A stretch of DNA of 45,969 bases from Carthagonibacter sp032251515. GTDB taxonomy: Bacteria > Gemmatimonadota > Gemmatimonadetes > Palauibacterales > Palauibacteraceae. A program made the translations under genes and the position numbers. Below are positions 27,141 to 34,811 of the stretch, in pieces (the stretch's first letter is position 1; every line of letters starts with the position of its first letter). Location of the stretch: assembly GCA_032251515.1 (NCBI GenBank), contig JAVVDU010000017.1:1-45969 (forward strand), in the 5' to 3' direction. The notes beneath the pieces were generated by a model. That model did no database searches. It was not told the origin of the DNA and was given only the letters and a program-made list of their open reading frames with translations.

Positions 27141-29975
27141 CTATCGGTATCCGAACAGGACCGAGTACAGGATCAGCGCGATGATCACGAGCCCGATGCC
27201 GAGCATCGTGAACCCGAAGATCCGGAAGCCGGTCTCGACCTCCTTCGGGTACGGCTCCACCATGCGCTCCTCCAGCTTTCCTTCCGCCACCATCCGCTCG
27301 TACTCGCGCGGCTTGTCGCGCTTCAGCTCCTCCAGCGAGACCGTACCCGTGAAGATCACCGGGTCCATCGGGAACTTGTCCAGGCGGAAGTGCGTGTTGA
27401 AGAAGTGGATGGTGAAGATGAACGCCACGGCCAGCAGCGCTTCGTCGCTGTGGATGATCGTCGCCACGTTCACGAGCGAGCCCGGGATGAGCAGCGTGAA
27501 GAACTCCGGGAACCACAGGAACAGGCCCGTGGACCCGATCACGAACATTCCCCAGAACACGGCGAAGTAGTCGAACTTCTCCCAGTACGTGAAGCGTCCG
27601 TACGCGGGGCGCGGCCCCTTCCCGAAGAACCACCTGAACGAGCCCTTGAGGTCGGCGAGGTCGCCCCCGTTGAACATCAGCGAGTCGGGCGACAGGAAGA
27701 TGTACTCCCTCCACGTCCGGCCCGAACGCTTCTTCTGCTTGGTCACGTCCACGAGGTGGATGACGAAGATCGCGATCAGGGCCACGGCGCCGACCCGGTG
27801 CAGCACCCCCATCGCCTCGAAGCCGCCCACCAGCCGGGCGAACAGGCCCGCCCACCCCATGTAAGAGAACTTCAGGGCCATGCCGGTGGCGGCCAGCGTC
27901 ATGAAGCTCATGATCATGACGATGTGCAGCGTGCGCTGGAACGCCGTGAAGCGCCGATAGACGAGCCGCCCGGCGGAGACCGCCTCGGCGGGATCGTGGC
28001 GCCACTGCTCCGGCGAGCGCCACAGCCGCCACAGCCACGCGCCCGTGTGGGCGAGCGCGAAGGTCAGCGTTCCGACCAGCAGGCCCGTCATGCCCCAGAA
28101 CGACCAGAACAGCCAGGGATACTTCGCACGGTCGTGGTGCGTGGCGTGGGTGAGGTAGCCCGCGAAGCGACGGTTCGCGCCGGGGTGACACTGGGCACAC
28201 GTTTCGACCACGTTGGCCCGGCTGAGCGTCGAGGCGGGATCGTGCGGCGGCAGGATGTCGTGCGCCCCGTGGCAGTCGTGGCACTTCGCCGCCCGCGCTC
28301 CGCCGAGGCGCGACACCTTGCCGTGGTAGGTATCGAAGAAGCTCTCGGTCTCCTCCGCGTGGCAGTCGCCGCACTGGCTCGAGATGACCTGCCGGAAGTC
28401 ATCGCGGTCCGCCCGGCTGATCGTGTGCGCCGTGTGGCAGTCCTCGCAGGTCGGCAGGCGCTTCTCGGAGTCGACGTAGCTCCCGCCCTCCGGCCAGTGA
28501 ATGCTCCGGCGAAACTCCTCCTCGATCCCGTGATGGCACTCGCCGCAGGTGGACACGAGGTTGTCGGGGTTCACCCGGCTCGCCGGGTCCTCGGGTGGCA
28601 GCTCGAGATGGGCGCCGTGGCAGTCGGTGCAGGTGGCCGTCACGAGGAGACCGCTCTCCAGCAGGCCCTTGCCGTGGATGCTCATCTCGTAGCTGCGTAC
28701 GATCGGCACGTCGCTCGTCACCCGAACGGCGGCCTTCTCTCCCTCCCGGTGGCAACGTGCGCAGAGGGTCGGAACGTTGCGCGTGAAGGTCGGTGACGCG
28801 GGCTGCGTCTGCGCCAGCGTCGCGTGCGTCGTGTGGCAGTCCTGGCAGGAAGGAGCGTCCGGGTCGCCGGCCGCGTGCAGCGACCCGTGCGCGCTGCGCT
28901 GGTACTGTTCCACCGGCTCTGCGTGGCAGATCGCGCAGTCCACGGGCGCGGCGACCGTCTCGCACGGCCGCTCGTCGAACGTGGGCGAGACGTCCGTGTG
29001 GCACTGCGCGCAGCCGGTGTTGCCGTGCACCGACGCGTCGTATGCCCCGGAATCCACGGTCATCGATACGACTTCGCCGGTCAGGTAGTGCGTTCCCTCG
29101 AGGGCCGGATCCTCGTGACAGCGGAGGCACTCCCGGTTCGCCACGCCCGTGTCGTAGAACACGCGCCGGATCTCGTGCGGCTGGTGGCAGTCGACGCACG
29201 CCGGGACTTTGTGCGGCTCCTCCTCCCACAGGCGCCCCTCGATGACCTGCGCGTGCACCTCCTCGATCCGTCCGTGACACTGCTGGCAGGTCGCGGCGAT
29301 GTTGTCGATGTGGATGCTGGAGCGCGGGTCCTCGTGCGGCAGGATGAAGTGGGAGGTGTGGCACGAGGTGCAGACCGCGGTCACGGTGAGGCCGGCGCGG
29401 AACAGGCCTTCGCCGTGGATCGACTCCGTGTAGTTCTCCAGGATGTGCGACTCGGAGATCTCCCGCCGCCGCATCACCTCCGCGTCATCCTGGTGGCACT
29501 CGCCGCACAGGAACGGGATGTTCATCACCGCCGTCCGGCTGCGGGCGTTCCGGCTCGGCAGGACATCGTGGTTCCCGTGACAGTCGGCGCAGGAGGGGGC
29601 CAGCCGGTCGCCGCGCGCCGCGGCCTGGCCGTGCAGCGATTCGGCGTGCCGCCGGGCCTGCGTGGCGTGACACGTCGCGCAGCTCGCTACGGGACGGTCC
29701 TCCGGGTGCGGGAACGTCATCCCGCGGTGGCACTCCAGGCACTCCAGGGCGCCGTGGACCGATGCCTGCAGCGCGTCTCCCTCCACCAGGTAGCGCTCGG
29801 GGTCCTCCCGCGTCTGCCAGAGGGAGGCGTCCCCGTGGCAGCTCAGGCAGACCGAGCTCTCCTGGGCCCGCGCGGGCGCCGCCTGGACTCCGATCGCGGC
29901 CACCACCAGCGCCGCGGCCCGCGCGGTCCGCGCTCTCCACCGCCCCCATCTCCGTCCCGACTTCGACCCGTGCAT
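27141..29975 (-). CDS. Nineteen-heme cytochrome c fused to membrane cytochrome b domain (CbcL-like)
   Basis: The 944-aa protein starts at ATG 29975 with an AGGAGAGG sequence 11 nt upstream and has a signal peptide (ending APARAQ). Residues 40 to about 605 hold nineteen CXXCH sites, from CLSCH to CAQCH, arranged in repeated modules of the form SxHG...CxxCHxxH...DP...CxxCH. From about residue 620 the protein is a membrane domain of the HydC/FdnI diheme cytochrome b type: FQRTLHIVMIM, VLHRVGAVALIAIFVIHLVDV and IHFFNTHFRLDKFPMDP carry candidate b-heme histidines. In Geobacter, CbcL combines nine c-hemes with the same kind of b domain and takes electrons from menaquinol. The present protein has about twice as many c-hemes. 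Inferred role: quinone-linked electron transfer across the periplasm. Confidence 0.92.
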   Translation of the reverse strand: MHGSKSGRRWGRWRARTARAAALVVAAIGVQAAPARAQESSVCLSCHGDASLWQTREDPERYLVEGDALQASVHGALECLECHRGMTFPHPEDRPVASCATCHATQARRHAESLHGQAAARGDRLAPSCADCHGNHDVLPSRNARSRTAVMNIPFLCGECHQDDAEVMRRREISESHILENYTESIHGEGLFRAGLTVTAVCTSCHTSHFILPHEDPRSSIHIDNIAATCQQCHGRIEEVHAQVIEGRLWEEEPHKVPACVDCHQPHEIRRVFYDTGVANRECLRCHEDPALEGTHYLTGEVVSMTVDSGAYDASVHGNTGCAQCHTDVSPTFDERPCETVAAPVDCAICHAEPVEQYQRSAHGSLHAAGDPDAPSCQDCHTTHATLAQTQPASPTFTRNVPTLCARCHREGEKAAVRVTSDVPIVRSYEMSIHGKGLLESGLLVTATCTDCHGAHLELPPEDPASRVNPDNLVSTCGECHHGIEEEFRRSIHWPEGGSYVDSEKRLPTCEDCHTAHTISRADRDDFRQVISSQCGDCHAEETESFFDTYHGKVSRLGGARAAKCHDCHGAHDILPPHDPASTLSRANVVETCAQCHPGANRRFAGYLTHATHHDRAKYPWLFWSFWGMTGLLVGTLTFALAHTGAWLWRLWRSPEQWRHDPAEAVSAGRLVYRRFTAFQRTLHIVMIMSFMTLAATGMALKFSYMGWAGLFARLVGGFEAMGVLHRVGAVALIAIFVIHLVDVTKQKKRSGRTWREYIFLSPDSLMFNGGDLADLKGSFRWFFGKGPRPAYGRFTYWEKFDYFAVFWGMFVIGSTGLFLWFPEFFTLLIPGSLVNVATIIHSDEALLAVAFIFTIHFFNTHFRLDKFPMDPVIFTGTVSLEELKRDKPREYERMVAEGKLEERMVEPYPKEVETGFRIFGFTMLGIGLVIIALILYSVLFGYR

Positions 29976-30216
29976 CGAGCTGCTGCCTCTCCTGGTGCGT
30001 GTCGCGGCCCGCCCGAACCGGCGGGGCCGGAAGCCCAGCCGGATGCAAGATCCGGACACGAACGACCGTGCCACGCACGTTCCTTCGTGGCAGTCAGTTG
30101 CCGCGGTTCCCCGTCTCCGCGCCCGTGACGTTCCGTCCCGCACGCGCGCGGAATGTGTCACGATGACCCAACCGGGTCGTTGCGTCCCGACAGTGCGGTC
30201 TCGACCACGCGGGGCC

Positions 30217-32211
30217 TCACGCGGGAGCGTCGCGCGTGGCCGTCCGGTCTCCGGCACCGGCGTCCGATCCCGCCTCGTCTCCGGCCTCTGCCTCCCCCTT
30301 CTCGGCCGCGTACCAGCGCGGGTGGTGATGCCGCGCCTGCTCCTCGGGCATGCGCCCGTCGAGCCACGTGAAGCTGAGCGGATACGCATCGGGGTGGAAG
30401 ATCACGAAGAAGAAGTGCCACACGAGGATGGCGAGGGTCGCCAGCCACGCCTCGTAGAAGTGCACCGTCTGGGATGCGGCGACGATCCAGGCCGGTGCCC
30501 ACCCCACGGTCCGGGCGGGGAACCAGAGCACGAGCCCCGTGACCGCCATCAGCACGGTGCCCCAGATCAGGGCCCAGTACTCCGCCTTCTCCGCGTAACC
30601 GAAGCGGGCGAAGCGGGCGTGACGCCGCGTCAGGCCGAGGTGGAAGCCCACGTTCGTGGTGAGCTCGGACACGTCCCCGGGTCCGGGCGCCATGTCGCGC
30701 AGGAACCGCCGGCCGGTGCGGAACAGGGCGAGCCAGATGACGTGCCAGATCGACCCTATGATCAGGATCACGCCCGCGACGCGGTGGATCGTTCCGCGCA
30801 GCACCTCGTCCAGGCCCGCCGCGGCCAGGCCGCGGACCCACCACGCGTCCGGATAGCGGAGCGCGAAGCCCGTCACCACGAGCAGGAAGAAGGAGAGGAT
30901 CAGGCCCACGTGCTGCAGCACGAAGCCGCGGCTCAGGCGCTGCAGGCCCGGCTCGGTGACGTGCCGCCGCCGGGCATCGCGCAGGTACCAGCCCATGATG
31001 ATCGCGTTGTGGACGAACATGCCGCCGATCACGATCACGATGAGCCACAGGTAGATCGCGCGGAGCACCCGGTTCACGGGGTTCGCCGCGATCGACGCGC
31101 TTACGTGGTTGTAGCTCTCCGCGAACGCCTCCGAGGCGTCCGGATGGCAGTTCCGGCACGTCGCGACCACGTTCGACTCGTGCACGGTCGAGGCGGAGTC
31201 GGACGCCGGGAGCACGGCGTGCGCGGTATGGCAGCTCACGCAGCTCGCGACGTGGCCGTGCTCGAGGCGCGTGGCCCAGCCGTGGTAGCTGTCGGCGTAG
31301 GAGCCCACGACGCCCTGCTGCAGACCGTACTTCTCGATGATGGCCGGATCGTTGTGGCAGTCCGCGCACAGGGCGAGCGCCTGGCGGGCGCCGCTCGTGC
31401 GGGCGTCGGCGGCGTCGTGCGGCAGGATGAGGTGCTCGCCGTGGCAGTCGCTGCACGTGGGGCTGTCGCGCAGACCGGCCCGCACGGCCCGGCCGTGGAT
31501 CGACGCCTCGAACTCCTCACGGATGTCTCCGTGGCAGGTCCCGCAGGTCTCGGCGATGTTCGCGCGGTTGGTCATCGACTCCGGATTCGCCGGGCCCTTC
31601 ATGTCGTGGACGCCGTGGCAATCCGTGCACGTCGCCGCACCCTCGCGCAGCGACTGGCCGTGGATCGACCGCGCGTATGCCGTGAACACCTGCGGGATCG
31701 GAAGTCCTCCCGGCCGGCGGAGCTCCACTCCGCTGGGGCCGTGGCACTCGGCGCACAGGTCCGCGGCGTTCTCGTGGCTGGTGCGCGCCTCGGGGTCGGA
31801 GCTGTGCCGGATGTCGTGGACGCCGTGGCAGTCGGTGCAGGTCGGCGCGAGCGTGTCCCCGGTCGCCAGGGCGTGCCCGTGCAGGCTCTCCTCGTACTGC
31901 GCGGCCACCCCGGGATGACAGGCGGAGCATTTCGCCACCGGAGGGTCTTCGGGGTGAGGAAAGCTCAGGCCGGCGTGGCAGCTCGTGCAGGGCATGCCCG
32001 CCTGCCCGTGCACGGAGGCCGCGAACGTCGCCTCCGTGACGACGAGGCTCGCCGAGTCCGGCGTACCCGCGAAGTTCGAGGCCGTCCCGTGGCAGACCAG
32101 GCACGGAGCGGCTTCCTGGGCGGCGAGCGGACCGGCCGCCAGGAAGCCCGCGGCGAGACCTGCCGCGAGGCCTGCAGCTGCGGACCGGATCCGGCGATCG
32201 AGGTTCGTCAT
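30217..32211 (-). CDS. Eleven-heme cytochrome c fused to membrane cytochrome b domain (CbcL-like)
   Basis: The 664-aa protein starts at ATG 32211 (AGGA 9 nt upstream) with a signal peptide ending PLAAQ. Eleven CXXCH sites lie in residues 26 to about 360 (CLVCH, CTSCH, CSACH, CTDCH, CAECH, CTDCH, CGTCH, CSDCH, CADCH, CVSCH, CRNCH) in the same SxHG module as its 19-heme neighbour. The C-terminal part has about five membrane helices with candidate b-heme histidines in FVLQHVGLILSFFLL, GTIHRVAGVILIIGSIWHVIWL and TVHFYEAWLATLAILVWHFFFVIFHPD. The tail is charged and hydrophilic (AEKGEAEAGDEAG). It is a paralogue of the 19-heme protein. The terminator 3' of the ten-heme gene suggests its own promoter in the 186 bp before it. 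Confidence 0.92.
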   Translation of the reverse strand: MTNLDRRIRSAAAGLAAGLAAGFLAAGPLAAQEAAPCLVCHGTASNFAGTPDSASLVVTEATFAASVHGQAGMPCTSCHAGLSFPHPEDPPVAKCSACHPGVAAQYEESLHGHALATGDTLAPTCTDCHGVHDIRHSSDPEARTSHENAADLCAECHGPSGVELRRPGGLPIPQVFTAYARSIHGQSLREGAATCTDCHGVHDMKGPANPESMTNRANIAETCGTCHGDIREEFEASIHGRAVRAGLRDSPTCSDCHGEHLILPHDAADARTSGARQALALCADCHNDPAIIEKYGLQQGVVGSYADSYHGWATRLEHGHVASCVSCHTAHAVLPASDSASTVHESNVVATCRNCHPDASEAFAESYNHVSASIAANPVNRVLRAIYLWLIVIVIGGMFVHNAIIMGWYLRDARRRHVTEPGLQRLSRGFVLQHVGLILSFFLLVVTGFALRYPDAWWVRGLAAAGLDEVLRGTIHRVAGVILIIGSIWHVIWLALFRTGRRFLRDMAPGPGDVSELTTNVGFHLGLTRRHARFARFGYAEKAEYWALIWGTVLMAVTGLVLWFPARTVGWAPAWIVAASQTVHFYEAWLATLAILVWHFFFVIFHPDAYPLSFTWLDGRMPEEQARHHHPRWYAAEKGEAEAGDEAGSDAGAGDRTATRDAPA

Positions 32212-32320
32212 CAGTCGTGTCCTGTGGTGAGGGGCCCCGCGAGGCCAAGCACCTTCCGTGCCGGACCGGAACGGAAGGCCCGATGACGACCCGGAGGGCC
32301 GGAAGTGCGGTGAGGGCAAC

Positions 32321-32344
32321 GAAAACGCCCCGATTTCCGGGGCG
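32321..32344 (-). terminator. Intrinsic terminator after the ten-heme gene
   Basis: On the minus strand CGCCCCG and CGGGGCG form a 7-bp stem with a 5-nt loop (32344-32326), followed directly by TTTTC. This is a standard factor-independent terminator, 54 bp after the ten-heme cytochrome stop. It separates that transcript from the 11-heme/19-heme/barrel/16-heme run downstream. Confidence 0.8.
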
Positions 32345-32397
32345 AATCGTCGGAGCGGGGCAGGATCCGCGCGGCGGTGGGGACCGACTGGGTCGGA

Positions 32398-33156
32398 CTA
32401 ACTCCCCGGCTGCGGGACAATATGACACACGGCACACGGCCGGCCCGCGAAGTGATCGGTGCGCTTCGTGTGACAGACCGAGCAGACCTCGCGCGACCAG
32501 CGGTCGATCCACGCCGCTCCGTCACCGTGACAGACGACGCACCCCTCAGCGTGCACGGCGGGAGGATGCTCCGGCACGCTCCCCGGCTCGTGACAGGCGA
32601 GACACACCGCCTCGGTCCGGTGGTGCGCCCCGTGACACGTCGTGCAGTCCAGCGCCGCCGCGCTCATCGAGCGGCCCACGTGACAGCCCGAGCAGGCGAA
32701 GCCCGTCGCCACGTGACGCGGGTGGTCGAACGGACCCACGTCCGTCTCGAACACGCGGTCGGGAGCGCCCGTCGCTCCGCGGTGGCAGCGGGAGCACGAC
32801 CCGGCCGCGGTACGGCCATGGTGGCAGTCGTCGCAGGCCGCCGGCCCGGTCAGCGTGATGCCCCCGTGCGCCTGCAGGCCGGTGTGGCAGAAGGCGCAGG
32901 CGAGTTCGGCCCGCGCCACGTGGGGCTCGTGCGAGAAGCGCCGCCCCTGCCACGGAGCCGCCTGGCGGGCGACGTCCTGGTGACACTGCAGGCAGGGGTT
33001 CGCGGGTGTGTCGCCGTTCTCCTGCGCCGCCAGACCCGGGGCGCCGGACATGGCGGCCAGGACGACGAAGAGAGAGAGGGCGGCGCGAGCGGCCGCCCTC
33101 CCCGGGTTCGCTTCGCCCGACGCGGCGCGGCCGCTCGGTCCCGCGGAGGCGGTCAC
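32398..33156 (-). CDS. Ten-heme periplasmic cytochrome c
   Basis: The 252-aa protein starts at GTG 33156 with GGGAGGGG just upstream. A signal peptide runs from residue 20 to about 45 (ending GLAAQ). Ten CXXCH sites fill the rest (CLQCH, CAFCH, CDDCH, CSRCH, CSGCH, CTTCH, CLACH, CVVCH, CSVCH, CAVCH), about one heme per 21 residues, with many extra histidines (FSHEPHVAR, FDHPRHVAT) suitable as distal ligands. Its density resembles class III/c7-type cytochromes. It follows the nine-heme lipoprotein by 22 bp and is co-transcribed with it. Likely role: electron shuttle between inner-membrane and outer cytochromes. Confidence 0.92.
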   Translation of the reverse strand: MTASAGPSGRAASGEANPGRAAARAALSLFVVLAAMSGAPGLAAQENGDTPANPCLQCHQDVARQAAPWQGRRFSHEPHVARAELACAFCHTGLQAHGGITLTGPAACDDCHHGRTAAGSCSRCHRGATGAPDRVFETDVGPFDHPRHVATGFACSGCHVGRSMSAAALDCTTCHGAHHRTEAVCLACHEPGSVPEHPPAVHAEGCVVCHGDGAAWIDRWSREVCSVCHTKRTDHFAGRPCAVCHIVPQPGS

Positions 33157-33178
33157 CGCCCCTCCCGTCCCCGGCGCG

Positions 33179-34615
33179 TCACGGGAGGGAGATTCCGTAT
33201 TCCCGCTCCACTGCGTCGATGCTCTCGTTGAGCAGCGCGATCGTCAGGGACGCGTTGTGCGTGGCGGACCCGAGCTGTGAGCCCCGGTGGTTCGCCAGGT
33301 TCAGGTTGAAGAAGGCGCCCTCGGCCACCGTGAACGTCGGGTTCGTGGCGTCGATCTCGCCGCCCGGAGCGCCGAGGTTCGGGTCCACGACCTCCAGCAG
33401 CGCCCGCAGTTCCTGCGAGCGCGGGCCCACGATGTTGAGCCGCGACTGGAGCCGCACGCGGGCGCTCTCCGCGTTGCTGTGACACCCGGAGTCGACGCAG
33501 CCGCCCCAGTCCCGCGCCTCCAGCGTCAGGGGGCAGCCCTTCGAGCCATCGGGGATGCCGTTCTCGTCCACGCAGGTGAGGGCGCGGAACGTGTGGCCCA
33601 CCGACTGGAACAGGAAGCCGCCCGTCGCCGGGTCCGTCACCTCGAACATCTCCAGGTGGCAGGCCGCGCACAGGACCTCGTTGTTCGGCGAGCCGTGCGT
33701 GCCGACGATCGTGCCCGGCGCGAAGTCGGCGCCCGGCGGGAACCAGCCGGCCTCGCCGATCAGCAGCTCCGACTCCGGCGAATGCGGCGCCAGGCCCTGC
33801 CGCGAGTTCGGATCCGGCACGGACCGCCGGTTGTGGCAGCGGGCGCACAGGTGCGTCTCGATGCTCGACGTCTCGACGGGGAAGCGGAGTTGGTTCGTGA
33901 ACGTCGCATCATGAGGGTCGTGACACACGGCGCAGACGATCGGGAGCGGCTCGTCGCTGTCCTTCTCGGCGTACTCGGCGTTCACACCCCAGCCGATGAG
34001 GACATCCTGTCCCACGTGGCACCCGGCGCACTCGATCCGTCCGACGGCTGCGGCCACCGGAGCGGCGTGAGCCGACAGGAGCCACTGCTCCACGAACGGA
34101 TGGTGCGTGCCGTTGTGACACTCGGCGCAGTTCGTGAACCCGCCCTGCGCGTCCGTGACCCTGATCGAGGGGATCGGCTGCGAGACGGCCGGATTCTCCA
34201 CGTGCCCGCGTCCGGCCCCGTGGCAGCTCTCGCACTGGACGTCCAGGTAACGGACATCCCCGGTCGCCGTCCAGCCGCTCGGCTCCGTGGCCGCGTTGCC
34301 CCGCTCGGACACGGTGTGGCAGCCCTCGCAGAACTCCTGGGCCCCTCCGCTGTTCGCGAGCGTTTCCCACGCGTTCGCATGGGCCGTTCCGACCCATTGC
34401 GCCTGCGGCTGCGCGTGACAATTCCCACAGATCGTGACACGGGCCTCCGCCTGCGTGTACCCGAGAAAGCCGTTCGCGGCCGGCCCGGGGTCGGTCGTCA
34501 CGGGGCGGTCGTCGCCGAACACTTCCTCCTCGTCGACACAGCCGCCGACGGAGACGGCCAGGACGCCGAGAAGCGCCAGGAGCGCGGACGCGCGCGAGAT
34601 TCGGAAGTCGCTCAT
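33179..34615 (-). CDS. Nine-heme cytochrome c lipoprotein
   Basis: The 478-aa protein starts at ATG 34615 (GAGGG upstream) with a lipoprotein signal ending in VSVGGC (Cys near residue 25). Eight CXXCH sites (CGNCH, CEGCH, CESCH, CAECH, CAGCH, CAVCH, CARCH, CAACH) and one CX4CH (CVDSGCH, about residues 372-378) are present. It ends with HNASLTIALLNESI, an HN-containing C-terminus like that of the lipoprotein at 1789-3258. The order of motifs (CxxCHDPH, CARCH with RR after it, a PHSPE segment, GHTF, then an expanded last heme motif) matches that paralogue, but this one lacks the collagen-like spacer. It is a candidate terminal reductase or outer-membrane cytochrome; no substrate motif is recognised. 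Confidence 0.9.
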   Translation of the reverse strand: MSDFRISRASALLALLGVLAVSVGGCVDEEEVFGDDRPVTTDPGPAANGFLGYTQAEARVTICGNCHAQPQAQWVGTAHANAWETLANSGGAQEFCEGCHTVSERGNAATEPSGWTATGDVRYLDVQCESCHGAGRGHVENPAVSQPIPSIRVTDAQGGFTNCAECHNGTHHPFVEQWLLSAHAAPVAAAVGRIECAGCHVGQDVLIGWGVNAEYAEKDSDEPLPIVCAVCHDPHDATFTNQLRFPVETSSIETHLCARCHNRRSVPDPNSRQGLAPHSPESELLIGEAGWFPPGADFAPGTIVGTHGSPNNEVLCAACHLEMFEVTDPATGGFLFQSVGHTFRALTCVDENGIPDGSKGCPLTLEARDWGGCVDSGCHSNAESARVRLQSRLNIVGPRSQELRALLEVVDPNLGAPGGEIDATNPTFTVAEGAFFNLNLANHRGSQLGSATHNASLTIALLNESIDAVEREYGISLP

Positions 34616-34811
34616 CTGGGAGAACCCTCGTTCAGGGCCGACGTGCCGGGCGGCGCGCGAGCGCCGATCACCCGCAGAACCTTGCCCCACCGGCTCCCGC
34701 GTGCAAGCGCCCCGGGGGCGCGGAGGCGGGAGCGTGAACAGTTCGCTGTCGCCCTGCTGCAGATGCATCCTTCGTGCCGAATCCGCCCGACTCGCGGCAC
34801 GCCGGAGCTCC

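Noticed and set aside
30158..32512. Long open frames antisense to the multiheme cytochrome genes across 23.6-40 kb
   Set aside because: At this GC content long spurious frames are expected; the cytochrome strand has CXXCH motifs, signal peptides and ribosome binding sites, and the opposite frames have neither domains nor starts.
27141..34615. Naming the multiheme genes as nitrite, tetrathionate or hydroxylamine enzymes
   Set aside because: Catalytic heme motifs such as CX2CK, or an HAO-type tyrosine crosslink, are not evident; the HN-containing C-termini alone are too weak.
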